The notes: generated by a model from the sequence alone, not told the origin. 64,000 nt of DNA from Algoriphagus taiwanensis (GCF_036245645.1 NZ_BTPE01000003.1:124001-188000), one strand, 5' to 3'; shown: positions 16,256-25,504, counted from the stretch's first letter. Numbers and translations: made by a program.

Positions 16256-17203
16256 ATGGTATTAGAATTCGAAAAACCCATTGCTGATTTAGAGCAAAAA
16301 CTCCAAGAGATGAAAGATTTGGCCAAGGGCCGAAATATCGATTTGAGTTCCGATATTGAGTCTTTGGAAGAAAAAATCCTTGCTTTGAAAAAAGAGACTT
16401 TCGACAATTTGACCCGTTGGCAGCGTGTGCAGCTTTCGCGTCATGCAGACAGACCTTACGCCCTGGATTACATCTACGAGATCACCAATGACTTCATTGA
16501 ATTGCATGGAGATCGTACTGTAAAAGATGATAAAGCGATGATCGGAGGTCTTGGAGATATTGATGGCCGCACGGTCATGTTTATCGGACAGCAAAAAGGC
16601 CGCAACACCAAGCAGCGTCAAGAGCGAAACTTCGGGATGGCTAATCCGGAAGGATACAGAAAAGCCCTCCGTCTGATGAAAATGGCTGAAAAATTCGGTA
16701 AGCCAATCGTTACTCTAATCGATACTCCCGGAGCTTTTCCTGGATTGGAAGCTGAGGAGAGAGGGCAGGGAGAAGCCATTGCCCGCAATCTGAAGGAAAT
16801 GTTTATGCTGAAAGTGCCCGTAATCTGCATCATTATCGGAGAAGGCGCTTCCGGTGGTGCATTGGGAATTGCTGTCGGCGATCGCGTATTTATGTTGGAA
16901 AACACCTGGTATTCTGTCATCTCTCCTGAATCCTGCTCTTCCATTCTTTGGAGATCATGGGATTACAAAGAGCAGGCTGCCGAGGCGCTCAAACTGACTG
17001 CCAAGGACATGAAAAACAATGGTTTGGTAGATGATATCATTCCTGAACCCCTTGGCGGAGCTCACAAAGACCTAAAGTGGATGTCCAAAACCATCAAGGA
17101 AGCGATTCTTCAATCCCTCAAGGAACTGGATAAAATCAAGCCGGAGAAGAGAATTGAGCAGAGAATCGAGAAATTCTGCTCCATGGGCGTAGTCGAGGAG
17201 TAA
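16256..17203 (+). CDS. accA: Acetyl-CoA carboxylase carboxyltransferase, alpha subunit
   Basis: 315 residues from the ATG at 16256 (MVLEFEKPIADLEQKLQEM); an upstream TTG at 16232 falls inside the promoter. The N-terminal coiled helix, SRHADRPYALDYI, ELHGDR, GLGDIDGRTVMFIGQQKGRN, TLIDTPGAFPGLEAEERGQ and GEGASGGALGI are hallmark AccA blocks. With AccD (not in this window) it moves the carboxyl group from biotin-BCCP to acetyl-CoA, making malonyl-CoA for fatty acids. It is monocistronic, with its own promoter and a terminator downstream. Confidence 0.98.
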   Translation: MVLEFEKPIADLEQKLQEMKDLAKGRNIDLSSDIESLEEKILALKKETFDNLTRWQRVQLSRHADRPYALDYIYEITNDFIELHGDRTVKDDKAMIGGLGDIDGRTVMFIGQQKGRNTKQRQERNFGMANPEGYRKALRLMKMAEKFGKPIVTLIDTPGAFPGLEAEERGQGEAIARNLKEMFMLKVPVICIIIGEGASGGALGIAVGDRVFMLENTWYSVISPESCSSILWRSWDYKEQAAEALKLTAKDMKNNGLVDDIIPEPLGGAHKDLKWMSKTIKEAILQSLKELDKIKPEKRIEQRIEKFCSMGVVEE

Positions 17204-17310
17204 ACTTTGACACCTTGATTTAGCTCCTTCGGAGAAGTTGAAATTAGAAAATTAAATTTGCCCCAAAAGTCAAACGGGGAAAGATTGCGGAGACGCAAGA
17301 ATCAGATCAA

Positions 17311-17357
17311 CCAAAAAGCAATCTATCCACCCTGGGAAAGGTTGCTTTTGGCTTTTT
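17311..17357 (+). terminator. Probable terminator after accA
   Basis: CCAAAAAGCAA (17311-17321) pairs with TTGCTTTTGG (17342-17351) with one unpaired A, then C and five T. Confidence 0.6.
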
Positions 17358-17387
17358 AGCCCTAATTACTCATTAAGAATAACCCAA

Positions 17388-18227
17388 ATGGAATTATATA
17401 CTGTCAATACCGGCTTTTTCAAATTGGACGGAGGAGCCATGTTCGGAGTAGTACCCAAGACTCTTTGGTCCCGGACCAATTCAGCTGACGAGAACAACCT
17501 CTGCACCTGGGCCATGCGCTGTCTGCTGGCTATAGATGGAAATCGAGTGGTTTTAATTGACAATGGAATAGGAGATAAGCAAGATGCCAAGTTTTTCTCC
17601 CATTACTATCTTCATGGGGATGATTCTCTGGACAAAAGCCTGAAGCAGCTGGGAGTACTTCCTACAGATATCACCGATATGTTTTTGACTCACCTGCATT
17701 TTGACCACTGTGGAGGAGGAATTCGCTATGGTTCCCATGGGCAATATGAGCTGACTTTTCCCAGAGCAACCTATTGGTCAAACTCCGATCATTGGCAGTG
17801 GGCCACCCAGCCTAATCCAAGAGAAAAAGCATCTTTTTTGACTGAAAATATCATTCCCATGCAAGACCATGGGGTCTTGAAATTTATCGATTTGGAGAAG
17901 AAATCGCTTTTTGAAGGATTTGATGTGATTACCGCAGACGGGCATACCGATAAGCAGATGCTTCCAAAAATGAAATACAAGGGGCACACGGTAGTATTTA
18001 TGGCTGACTTGCTTCCTTCGGTAGGGCATATTCCATTGCCTTATGTGATGGGTTACGATACTCGTCCTTTGCTTACACTTTCTGAAAAACAGGCATTTTT
18101 GGAAGAGGCAGCACGAGAGAAGTATGTGCTGTTTTTGGAGCATGATCCGGTAAATGAATGCTGCACCGTGAAAATGACCGAAAAAGGAGTACGTTTGGAT
18201 CAAACTTTCCGACTCGATGAGCTCTAA
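17388..18227 (+). CDS. Metallo-beta-lactamase-fold hydrolase
   Basis: 279 residues. The HxHxDH zinc motif is H102-L-H104-F-D106-H107 (in THLHFDHCGGG); further ligands are likely His in DGHTDKQM, Asp in VFMADLLPS and His in LEHDPVNEC. There is no signal peptide. Relatives include quorum-quenching lactonases and lipid or phosphodiester hydrolases; the substrate cannot be read off. The stop overlaps the start of the patatin gene by 11 bp, so translation of the two is likely coupled, which favours a lipid-linked role. Confidence 0.9.
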   Translation: MELYTVNTGFFKLDGGAMFGVVPKTLWSRTNSADENNLCTWAMRCLLAIDGNRVVLIDNGIGDKQDAKFFSHYYLHGDDSLDKSLKQLGVLPTDITDMFLTHLHFDHCGGGIRYGSHGQYELTFPRATYWSNSDHWQWATQPNPREKASFLTENIIPMQDHGVLKFIDLEKKSLFEGFDVITADGHTDKQMLPKMKYKGHTVVFMADLLPSVGHIPLPYVMGYDTRPLLTLSEKQAFLEEAAREKYVLFLEHDPVNECCTVKMTEKGVRLDQTFRLDEL

Positions 18228-19026
18228 TCTGCGTATAGGTCTTGCCCTCTCCGGTGGGGGTGTAAGGGGGATTTCACATTTGGGTGTACTCAAAGCACTC
18301 AATGAAGTGGGAATTTTCCCTACCAAAATCACCGGAAGCTCCGCAGGTGCCATCGCCGGGGCCATGTATTGTCAGGGATATCGGCCTGAGGAAGTGTTGA
18401 AAATCATCGTGGAGACCAATTATTTCAAATTCATGCGTCCTGCGATTTCATGGAAGGGGATTCTGAAAATGGAGACGGTCGGTAATCTTTTTAAAATCTA
18501 TCTTCCTCATGATGATTTTTCCCAACTGAAAACCCCACTGGCTGTTGCAGCTACAGATATCAGAAAGGGAAAAGTAGTGTATTTCGATGAGGGTGAATTG
18601 ATTAAGCCCATCATGGCTTCAGCCTGTATTCCGGGCATGTTTGAGCCGATTCACATTGGTAAAAAATATCTGGTGGACGGGGGAGTGCTGAATAATCTGC
18701 CTGTGGAGCCGCTGGAGGGAACTTGTGATTTCGTCATCGGGGTCAATTGCAATCATCTTCCCGAGGAAAGCAATATCAAAAACATGAAAAACCTCATCGA
18801 ACGATCTGTGATCATGACGATGAACTACAATGTGTATAGCCGAAAATCCAAGTGCGACTACTTTATCGAAGCTCCGGGTTTGGGTAAATATGGAGTATTT
18901 GATATTAAAAAAGCCCCTGAACTCTTTCAGTCGGGATATGATGCGGCCATGAAAATTGTAGAGGAAAACCCCAGTATTCTTGAATTGGCAAATGCACCCA
19001 AGCATCAAAAAGAAAAAGCACTATGA
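18217..19026 (+). CDS. Patatin-like phospholipase (RssA type)
   Basis: 269 residues. LALSGGGVRGISHLGVL forms the oxyanion glycine loop, S42 in G-S-S-A-G is the nucleophile, and D154 in DGGVLNN completes the Ser-Asp dyad. It has no signal peptide and is of the short cytoplasmic type. The enzyme should hydrolyse acyl esters of phospholipids or related lipids. It overlaps both neighbours: 11 bp with the MBL hydrolase and 4 bp (ATGA) with the acyltransferase, so deacylation and reacylation genes are translated as one unit. Confidence 0.94.
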   Translation: MSSNLRIGLALSGGGVRGISHLGVLKALNEVGIFPTKITGSSAGAIAGAMYCQGYRPEEVLKIIVETNYFKFMRPAISWKGILKMETVGNLFKIYLPHDDFSQLKTPLAVAATDIRKGKVVYFDEGELIKPIMASACIPGMFEPIHIGKKYLVDGGVLNNLPVEPLEGTCDFVIGVNCNHLPEESNIKNMKNLIERSVIMTMNYNVYSRKSKCDYFIEAPGLGKYGVFDIKKAPELFQSGYDAAMKIVEENPSILELANAPKHQKEKAL

Positions 19027-19583
19027 TGAAGTTGATGTCCAAATTTATCTTTTGGGTTTCAGGATGGAGCCTAAATGCCAACTGGCCGAAAGGACTGAAA
19101 AAAGCAGTCCTGATAGCCATTCCTCATACTTCTAACTGGGATATCCTTTATGCCCGTGCGGCTTTTTATCTGATGGATATTCCCGTCCGCTTTACGATCA
19201 AAAAGGAAGTTATGGTAGGCCCTTTGGGCTGGTTGCTTTCCGGATTGGGGGCAATTCCCATCGATAGAAAGCGTATCCCGGGAGGCAGAAAGCAAACCTA
19301 TACAGAAGCCATGACTCAGATGCTAAAAGAGTCAGATGAGCTGGTGGTCATGGTTACTCCTGAAGGTACCCGAAAAGTGGTAAAGAAATGGAAAACAGGA
19401 TTTTATCACACAGCACTTGGAGCAAATGTTCCGATAGTCGTAGGATACTTGGATTACAAAAAGAAGGAGGCAGGCATCGGTCCTGTGATCTATCCCAATG
19501 GAGAAATGGATGCCCAAATCGAAGAGATGAAAGTCTTTGGAAAATCGGTGACTGGAAGGCATCCGGAAAAGGGAATCATTTAA
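19023..19583 (+). CDS. Lysophospholipid acyltransferase family protein (PlsC-like)
   Basis: 186 residues. The catalytic HX4D motif is HTSNWD in IPHTSNWDILYARAAF; the glycerophosphate-binding block is TPEGTRKVVKKWKTGFYH; IPIDRK is the third usual block. It is shorter than PlsC (about 240) and belongs to the group of short acyltransferases in which the acceptor is often unknown. It presumably adds a fatty acid to a lysolipid or lipid-like acceptor at the inner face of the membrane. It starts inside the stop of the patatin gene (ATGA). Confidence 0.88.
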   Translation: MMKLMSKFIFWVSGWSLNANWPKGLKKAVLIAIPHTSNWDILYARAAFYLMDIPVRFTIKKEVMVGPLGWLLSGLGAIPIDRKRIPGGRKQTYTEAMTQMLKESDELVVMVTPEGTRKVVKKWKTGFYHTALGANVPIVVGYLDYKKKEAGIGPVIYPNGEMDAQIEEMKVFGKSVTGRHPEKGII

Positions 19584-19593
19584 AAAGCGAAGA

Positions 19594-19729
19594 GGCTGTC
19601 TCAAAAGTGAAGTTTGGCACATTGAGCACTTGAAAGACGGGAGTCTTGAAATCGAAATGTCGTCCGGAAAGCTGGAAATGGCCTTCGAATCCGCTCAGGC
19701 TGACAACGAAACGATTTATGAGACAGCCT
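19594..19729. mobile_element. MITE-like element with 11-bp inverted ends
   Basis: 136 bp bounded by perfect inverted repeats AGGCTGTCTCA (19594-19604) and TGAGACAGCCT (19719-19729). It has no coding frame of note and no obvious target-site duplication. It sits between two convergent genes. Ends of the type AGGCTGTCTCA are familiar from insertion sequences and their non-autonomous derivatives in Bacteroidota. It may also act as a terminator stem for both neighbours. Confidence 0.65.
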
Positions 19730-19739
19730 ATTTATTTTT

Positions 19740-20954
19740 TTAATGGAATTTTTTCACTTCCGGTGCAGCTGCAGAGGTAGAAAACTCTTTGGCAAATCGG
19801 TCTGCATAATTATCCAAAAGCTGCATCACCCTGTCCTGCTTGGGCGATTTGACAATCAATCCCGCATGGTATTCCAGAGGGACCCGGAAGCAAACCTCAG
19901 CATCATCGAATACACTCAAATCCGGATGCTCGAATGGAGATAAAGTAAGAATAATTCCCGCATAGCCTTTTTTGACCTTAGGAAGCTGATATTTATTCCT
20001 TTTGGCTACGGCATCCTCAATCTTTGCCCATTCTGCCCATAGATTGACATCTGTGGCAGCTTCTACCATTTCGGCGAGGTGTGCGCCACCCACTCTGGAA
20101 GCGGTTTCAAGGAAGTAAATTTCTCCATCCTCGTGGCATTTTATGAATTCGGTATGGGATGCTCCGTTTTTCAAACCAAAGGCCTTCATGATTTGATCAT
20201 TCACTTTGCGGATAGCCTTGTCGTCATCAGACCCATATTTGATATTGGCAGAGCGGAAAATTCCTCCTCCCTGAGAGATTTCCATAGGAGTAGCCAAGTA
20301 TTTGGATACGGTAAGGAAAAGATTCTTTCCGTCAACTTGTAGTCCATCTGCATGATACACATCGCCGGGTTTGAACTGCTCAACCAGGTAATAAATCCGA
20401 TTTTCTCCCAATTCGTCAATCTTTTGCCAAAGGGTATCCTTGTCATGAACTTTGATGATTCCATGAGCAGAAGCTTCAGAGCGGGGCTTTAGCACCCAAG
20501 GTGCAGGTACTGTATCTGCAAAATGATTAATGTCTTCATTATTGAAAAGGGAAGAAAAGGCAGGAACACGGATTCCAGCGTCTTTTGCCCGCATCCGCAT
20601 TGCCAACTTGTCTCGGAAATACCTTCCTGTGGTCTGACCCATGCCGGGAATTCTCAGATTTTCCCGTAGAAAAGCGGCTTTTTCCACATCGTAATCATCC
20701 AAAGCAATGATGGCTTCGATCTTATGATCTTTCATCAGGCCACCCACGCCCTTAAGCAAAAGGTCCATGTCCCAGTCCAAATCCTGCCCGGGCATGTAAA
20801 ACACCTCATCGATGTATTCAAAGGCCCAAGGCTTGCCCTTGAGTTGCTCTGTGGTAACCAAAAAGACCCGGTTTCCTTGTTTTTTGAGGGCCGTCAGAAA
20901 CGCATTTCCCTTGAAGTAATTGGAAATGCAAAGAAAAGTCTTGGAAGTATCCAT
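19740..20954 (-). CDS. ATP-grasp domain protein, substrate unknown
   Basis: 404 residues. An N-terminal Rossmann-like part (about 1-100, VFLVTTEQLKGKPW) is followed by an ATP-grasp fold: GRYFRDKLAMRMRAKDAGI, WVLKPRSEASAHGIIK (ATP-binding Lys), YLVEQFKPGDVYHADGL and the Mg-binding block HTEFIKCHEDGEIYFLETASRVGG. It resembles carboxylate-amine ligases (carnosine synthase or L-amino-acid ligase relatives). It starts 4 bp after the leucyl aminopeptidase gene, so the pair are in one operon: one enzyme releases amino acids, the other may join them. Confidence 0.82.
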   Translation of the reverse strand: MDTSKTFLCISNYFKGNAFLTALKKQGNRVFLVTTEQLKGKPWAFEYIDEVFYMPGQDLDWDMDLLLKGVGGLMKDHKIEAIIALDDYDVEKAAFLRENLRIPGMGQTTGRYFRDKLAMRMRAKDAGIRVPAFSSLFNNEDINHFADTVPAPWVLKPRSEASAHGIIKVHDKDTLWQKIDELGENRIYYLVEQFKPGDVYHADGLQVDGKNLFLTVSKYLATPMEISQGGGIFRSANIKYGSDDDKAIRKVNDQIMKAFGLKNGASHTEFIKCHEDGEIYFLETASRVGGAHLAEMVEAATDVNLWAEWAKIEDAVAKRNKYQLPKVKKGYAGIILTLSPFEHPDLSVFDDAEVCFRVPLEYHAGLIVKSPKQDRVMQLLDNYADRFAKEFSTSAAAPEVKKFH

Positions 20955-20958
20955 ATTC

Positions 20959-22380
20959 TTAAAGCTGCTTTTGGATAAACTTAAGCAATAAATTCACACC
21001 AAATGCAGACCCGGTTTTGGTTTTTGCAAATTCCGTATCGGTAAAAGATACCCCTGCAATGTCCAAATGAGCCCAGGAAGGATGCTCATGAGTAAATGCC
21101 TGTAGAAACTTGGCAGCGGTGATGGCACCTGCAAATGGCTTCCCGTGGTAATTTCGGATATCTGCAATTTCAGAATCCATCTCCCGGGCATAGACCTCCC
21201 AAAGAGGCAAAGGCCATGACTTTTCTCCGATTTCTTCTCCAGCCTCCTGAAGGCCGTGAGAGAGTCCTCCATCATTGGAGAATAAGGCAGCACTTTCATA
21301 GCCAAAGGTTCCTATGCTACTTCCGGTCAGGGTTGCCAAGTCGATCAGATGATCCGGTTTATAGTTTTTAACCAAGTAGGAGAGCCCATCTGCCAAAATC
21401 AATCGACCCTCAGCGTCCGTATCCACGACCTCTATACTCAATCCTGCATGACTGCCAATTACCTCGGATGGCAAGTAGGCATCCTTATCAATGGCATTTT
21501 CCACCGCAGGCACGATGGTGGTAAGATGAATCGGAAGCTGCAGCTCTGCAACCAGCTGCGTAGTGGCTAATACAGCAGCAGCACCTCCCATATCCGACTT
21601 CATGTGATGCATTCCCTGAGTTTTGATATTCAGTCCTCCGGTATCAAAGGTTACTCCCTTACCAACAAGGCCCAGGTGAAATTTTGCCTTCGGGTGACGA
21701 TATTCCAAAATGATGAATTTCGGCTCTTTTGCCGATCCTCTTCCTACAGCCAAAAAGGCCTCCAAACCCTCAGATTTGGCTCTTTTGGGATCAAAAACTT
21801 TAACCCCCAAATTCAATCTTTTGGCCAGGTTTTTTGCCCAATCAGCCAAATTGGGTGGGGTGATTTTATTCGGTGGGAGATCCACCAGCCGAAAGGCTTC
21901 CATTTTGGCTTCGGCTATTTTCTGGGCGGAAGTTGCAAGGTTTTTAGGGTTTGAAGAAGAAATCCGAACCCCAACTTTCAGTTTTTTAAAGCTTTTTGGT
22001 CCTTCTTTCTTGAAAAAGCCAATCGAGTAAGTACCTAACTGAAAACCAACCAAAGCAGCCTCAATAAGAGAATCGGAAAGAGTATCCGGAAAGTCTAAAT
22101 AAACCTCCTTTTCTACTAAGGAAGAATGTTTGGTAAGAATCCTACGAAAGGTATTTTCCACCTGTCTGTAGTCCGGTTCTTTGCCAAGACCCAAAAAAAG
22201 AATAAGCTGACTTTCTTGACTTAAGGTGAAATGCGTGTCTTTTTTTCCCGAAAAAAGAGCGGTCGAAATAGCCGTTCCCGGAAGTTTGCTTTCCAAGGTT
22301 TGCTCTAGTTCATTTTCCAAAACAGGAATCACCCTCAGTCCGGATTCGGAAAGGGTTTTGGGATTGAGTTTGAATTGCAT
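20959..22380 (-). CDS. pepA: Leucyl aminopeptidase (M17)
   Basis: 473 residues from the ATG at 22380 (MQFKLNPKTLSESG); the longer frame from a GTG at 22416 would overlap the neighbouring gene. The M17 blocks are GLVGKGVTFDTGGLNIK (zinc-binding Lys and Asp), MKSDMGGAAAVL, and the signature VDTDAEGRLILADGLSYL with the catalytic Arg and metal-binding Asp/Glu. The N-terminal half is the usual M17 regulatory domain. It removes N-terminal residues from peptides in the cytoplasm, as a two-metal hexamer in known members. It lies between the esterase (20 bp upstream) and the ATP-grasp gene. Confidence 0.96.
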   Translation of the reverse strand: MQFKLNPKTLSESGLRVIPVLENELEQTLESKLPGTAISTALFSGKKDTHFTLSQESQLILFLGLGKEPDYRQVENTFRRILTKHSSLVEKEVYLDFPDTLSDSLIEAALVGFQLGTYSIGFFKKEGPKSFKKLKVGVRISSSNPKNLATSAQKIAEAKMEAFRLVDLPPNKITPPNLADWAKNLAKRLNLGVKVFDPKRAKSEGLEAFLAVGRGSAKEPKFIILEYRHPKAKFHLGLVGKGVTFDTGGLNIKTQGMHHMKSDMGGAAAVLATTQLVAELQLPIHLTTIVPAVENAIDKDAYLPSEVIGSHAGLSIEVVDTDAEGRLILADGLSYLVKNYKPDHLIDLATLTGSSIGTFGYESAALFSNDGGLSHGLQEAGEEIGEKSWPLPLWEVYAREMDSEIADIRNYHGKPFAGAITAAKFLQAFTHEHPSWAHLDIAGVSFTDTEFAKTKTGSAFGVNLLLKFIQKQL

Positions 22381-22399
22381 GCTAAAATTAGTTTGGAGC

Positions 22400-23521
22400 T
22401 TACTCCGGTTTATCACTATAAAATAGCCATTCTATGGCTTTGGGGAATTCATCACTCCAATAGGATTCGTTGTGTTTTCCCTGCTCGTTGATGGAAAGGC
22501 GGACTTTCATCTTCCCTTTGAGACTTTCTCTTTTTAGAAGGCGCTTTCGGAATTTCAAGACATGGTCCACCATAGTTTCACTTTCGTCTCCTCCTGCGTA
22601 GAGGTAGATTCGGGTGTCTTGAGGTTCGAAAATATCCAGGAATCCCAGCTTGATTTTTGGAATTACCCAAAGAGAAGGGGAGAAAATCATCAGTTTTCCG
22701 AAGACTTCCGGATACATCAGACCCGAAAAAATACTGACCAATCCACCCATGGAGCTTCCTCCGATTCCGGTAAACTCCCGTTCGGGTTGGGTACGGTAGG
22801 TCTTATCTACAAAAGGCTTGAGCGTATCCACTACAAAACGAATGTATTGCTTCCCACTGCCATGTCCCAGAAGGGTTTTGCCCACGTTGTATTCCTGAAC
22901 CCGCTCGGATTCTCCATGCTCCACGGCTATGATGATGATCTTTCCGATGCCGTAATCAGACATGACAGCGAGTTTTTTGTCTATCTGCCAGTTGCCGAAT
23001 TCTGCATTTTCGTTGAACAAATTTTGGGCATCCTGAAGGTACAACACAGGATAATGCTCGTCGCTGCTGTCGTAGTCGTGGGGCAAAAGGGCCCACACTT
23101 TTCTTTTGGTATTGAGCTGAGGGATCTCAAATTCCTCCGACATCAGGTGAATCTGCGGAAGCTGGGATGGTCGATAAGGGAGCCAGTTTTTTCTCCATTT
23201 CGCTACTCGTTCTACTTTGACCTGAGATTGGTCTTTCCAGTGCCTATTCGGAGTCCTATTGCCATACCGATCGATTTCCACCTCTGACCAATCCCCCTTC
23301 GTAAACTTGTAAATCAACTCCTCAGGAAGGTCCATATGTTCGGGAAAAGAAAACTCATACTTTCCCTTTTCCACTTTATGCATTTTGAACCGGAAGTCTT
23401 GAGTGGCCCAATTGTTAAAATTGCCTGAGATATAGACCGGCCGATCATCATCCTCCGGAGTATGGAGGATTATCTTTTTAGAGGTTAGGGTAGATGTGGC
23501 TGGTGGAGTTTCGGTAAGCAT
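22400..23521 (-). CDS. Esterase (Fes/IroE-like) with N-terminal CBM48-like domain
   Basis: 373 residues. Residues about 15-105 form an early-set immunoglobulin-like domain of the glycogen-binding/CBM48 type (VYISGNFNNWATQDFR, then KGKYEFSFP). The rest is an alpha/beta hydrolase of the putative-esterase family: KRKVWALLPHDY, PVLYLQDAQNLF and the nucleophile elbow GIGGSSMGGLVSIFSG; a late His is likely in GKHNESYW. No signal peptide is seen, so it should act in the cytoplasm on a sugar- or siderophore-linked ester. First gene of the leftward esterase, aminopeptidase and ATP-grasp operon. Confidence 0.87.
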   Translation of the reverse strand: MLTETPPATSTLTSKKIILHTPEDDDRPVYISGNFNNWATQDFRFKMHKVEKGKYEFSFPEHMDLPEELIYKFTKGDWSEVEIDRYGNRTPNRHWKDQSQVKVERVAKWRKNWLPYRPSQLPQIHLMSEEFEIPQLNTKRKVWALLPHDYDSSDEHYPVLYLQDAQNLFNENAEFGNWQIDKKLAVMSDYGIGKIIIIAVEHGESERVQEYNVGKTLLGHGSGKQYIRFVVDTLKPFVDKTYRTQPEREFTGIGGSSMGGLVSIFSGLMYPEVFGKLMIFSPSLWVIPKIKLGFLDIFEPQDTRIYLYAGGDESETMVDHVLKFRKRLLKRESLKGKMKVRLSINEQGKHNESYWSDEFPKAIEWLFYSDKPE

Positions 23522-23637
23522 GGGTCGAGGTGATTCAATGGAAAACCCGCAATCCCAAAAATAAGTTTTGCAGCGCTAAGAATGAAATAAACTTGGGTTG
23601 GAGGCTATTTATTGTTGTAATTTTTACTCAAGCAATG

Positions 23638-25362
23638 CTAATCCTGCTCAAAAGGTCGAAAACGGATTTCCTCCGGGTAAGGAAAGGCATGAATAAGCTC
23701 TCCCTGTGCAATTCTTTCTTTGAGCGAATTCCAGTAAGCCGGATTAAATAGATCCTGATGGTAGCTCAAAAAATGAGGTATGAGATCTTCTCTTCCAATC
23801 ATCCAGCGCTTAAAATCCTCCGGGAAAACGTCATTTTTGTGGATTTCATACCAAGGCTCCGAGGCGTAAATCTGTTCGTAAGTTTCTGCTTTGGGCTTTT
23901 CCCGGAAATTCATGTCTTCCAAAAATTCGATCTCATCGTAATCGTAGAAAATCACCCTTTTCTGCCGGGTGAGTCCAAAGTTTTTGGTCATCATGTCACC
24001 GGGGAAAATATTGGCTTGCGCCAACTGCAAAATCGCTCTTCCATAATCCTCCACCGCTTTCTTTCCAGCTTCTGTACTGCAAGCTTCCAGATAGATGTTC
24101 AGAGGAATCAATCTCCTTTCCGTGTATAGATGTTTGATGATCAGGTATTTGTCGGCTATTTTCAAAAGAGAGTTTGTTGTGTTTCTCAATTCTCTCATTA
24201 GCTCCTCACTGATACGGGAAAGTGGAATTTTGAAATGTTCAAATTCGTGGGTGTCGGACATTCTTCCCACTCGGTCATGCAGGGATACCAGCTTGTATTT
24301 CTCCCTGACTTCCTGTCGGGTCATATTTTTGGGCGGTTCAAAATGGTCCTTGATGAGCTTGAAAACAATATTTAATGAGGGCAGCGTGAAAACCGTCATC
24401 ACCATTCCTTTGATCCCCGGCGCTATTACAAACTGGTCCTGAGTTTTTTCAAGATGATTTAAAAAGTCCCGATAAAAGAGTGTTTTCCCGTGCTTGTTGA
24501 AGCCGATCGCATTATATAATTCGTGGATATGCTTGTGGGGAATCACTGAGATCAAAAAACCGATCACCTGAGATGGGATTTCCACATTGACCATGAAGTA
24601 AGAGCGGGTAAAGCTGAACAAGTGGCTCATTAAATGCGGGTCAAAAATCAAAGTGTCCACAAAAATCCCCTTTGGACCATGGAGAAAAGGAATGATAAAG
24701 GGCATCCATTTGCCTCCGACATAAGTTCTTCCGATCAGGTAGGCGGCTTTGTTGCGATAAAAGACCGATTTCAGAATTTGGGTTTTGGCATCTTCAGCTA
24801 CCTGATATCGACTGAGGATGACCTCTTTCACTCCCTGAATCAAAAACTGAATGTCCTGCTCCTTGTCCATGAAAGGCGCTCCCAAATCGTAATCCTCCAA
24901 AATTTGTCGGATAATGGGTTCTAATCCCATTTTGGCAGGATAAGTATGGAGCAATGGGGAGTTTTCGTCAAAATCATAGGAAATTTCTGCCGCCTCCACA
25001 TACATGAGCTCTTCATCCAAGAAATTGTCCGGGAAGGTTTTTCGAAATACCGAATTGAAAAAAGTCTCGGCTAATTCAGCATCCGGGCGATTCTGAATCA
25101 TTTGCTGATACTCTGCCCGGATTAAAGTCCATATCTCTCGATTGGTGCTGTCGGGTCCAAGCATTTCCTGAAAAATGGTAATCAAGTGAAAAAGAAGATC
25201 CTTGTACAGTCTTAGCCTCTGCCGGTGGTTGAGCTGCATCGCGGTCCAGTTTCTCTGAGCAAAGTAAAGCGGTGCCAATCGGGTGTAGGTATTGAAGGTC
25301 TCGATGTAGGTGGAGTAGCCTTCAAAGATTTTTTTGGCAAGGGGAAGAGCGCGTTGAGGCAT
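23638..25362 (-). CDS. aceK: Isocitrate dehydrogenase kinase/phosphatase
   Basis: 574 residues, the usual AceK length. Regulatory N-terminal helices (YIETFNTYTRLAPLYFAQRN) are followed by a protein-kinase-like domain: APGIKGMVMTVFTLPSLN (ATP loop), NIVFKLIKDHF, and the metal site in VIFYDYDEIEFLED. AceK phosphorylates or dephosphorylates isocitrate dehydrogenase and so sends isocitrate to the glyoxylate bypass during growth on acetate or fatty acids. In E. coli it follows aceBA; here neither aceA nor aceB is near. It lies 116 bp upstream of the esterase gene on the same strand, and its start faces the long gap at 25363. Confidence 0.96.
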   Translation of the reverse strand: MPQRALPLAKKIFEGYSTYIETFNTYTRLAPLYFAQRNWTAMQLNHRQRLRLYKDLLFHLITIFQEMLGPDSTNREIWTLIRAEYQQMIQNRPDAELAETFFNSVFRKTFPDNFLDEELMYVEAAEISYDFDENSPLLHTYPAKMGLEPIIRQILEDYDLGAPFMDKEQDIQFLIQGVKEVILSRYQVAEDAKTQILKSVFYRNKAAYLIGRTYVGGKWMPFIIPFLHGPKGIFVDTLIFDPHLMSHLFSFTRSYFMVNVEIPSQVIGFLISVIPHKHIHELYNAIGFNKHGKTLFYRDFLNHLEKTQDQFVIAPGIKGMVMTVFTLPSLNIVFKLIKDHFEPPKNMTRQEVREKYKLVSLHDRVGRMSDTHEFEHFKIPLSRISEELMRELRNTTNSLLKIADKYLIIKHLYTERRLIPLNIYLEACSTEAGKKAVEDYGRAILQLAQANIFPGDMMTKNFGLTRQKRVIFYDYDEIEFLEDMNFREKPKAETYEQIYASEPWYEIHKNDVFPEDFKRWMIGREDLIPHFLSYHQDLFNPAYWNSLKERIAQGELIHAFPYPEEIRFRPFEQD

Positions 25363-25504
25363 AGAATATTTGGCAATGCTTGGGAATTTGAGATTTTTTG
25401 GGGGAAAGGAAAATTTTTTCTCAAGAAAAAAACTTGATTATCTGCCATTTAAGCCCAAAAAATCCTCACCGAATAAAATTTTGAATATTTTTCGCAATCG
25501 ATTG

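Noticed and set aside
22562..23287. 241-residue plus-strand frame opposite the esterase
   Set aside because: Shadow of the esterase gene; no motif or start context.
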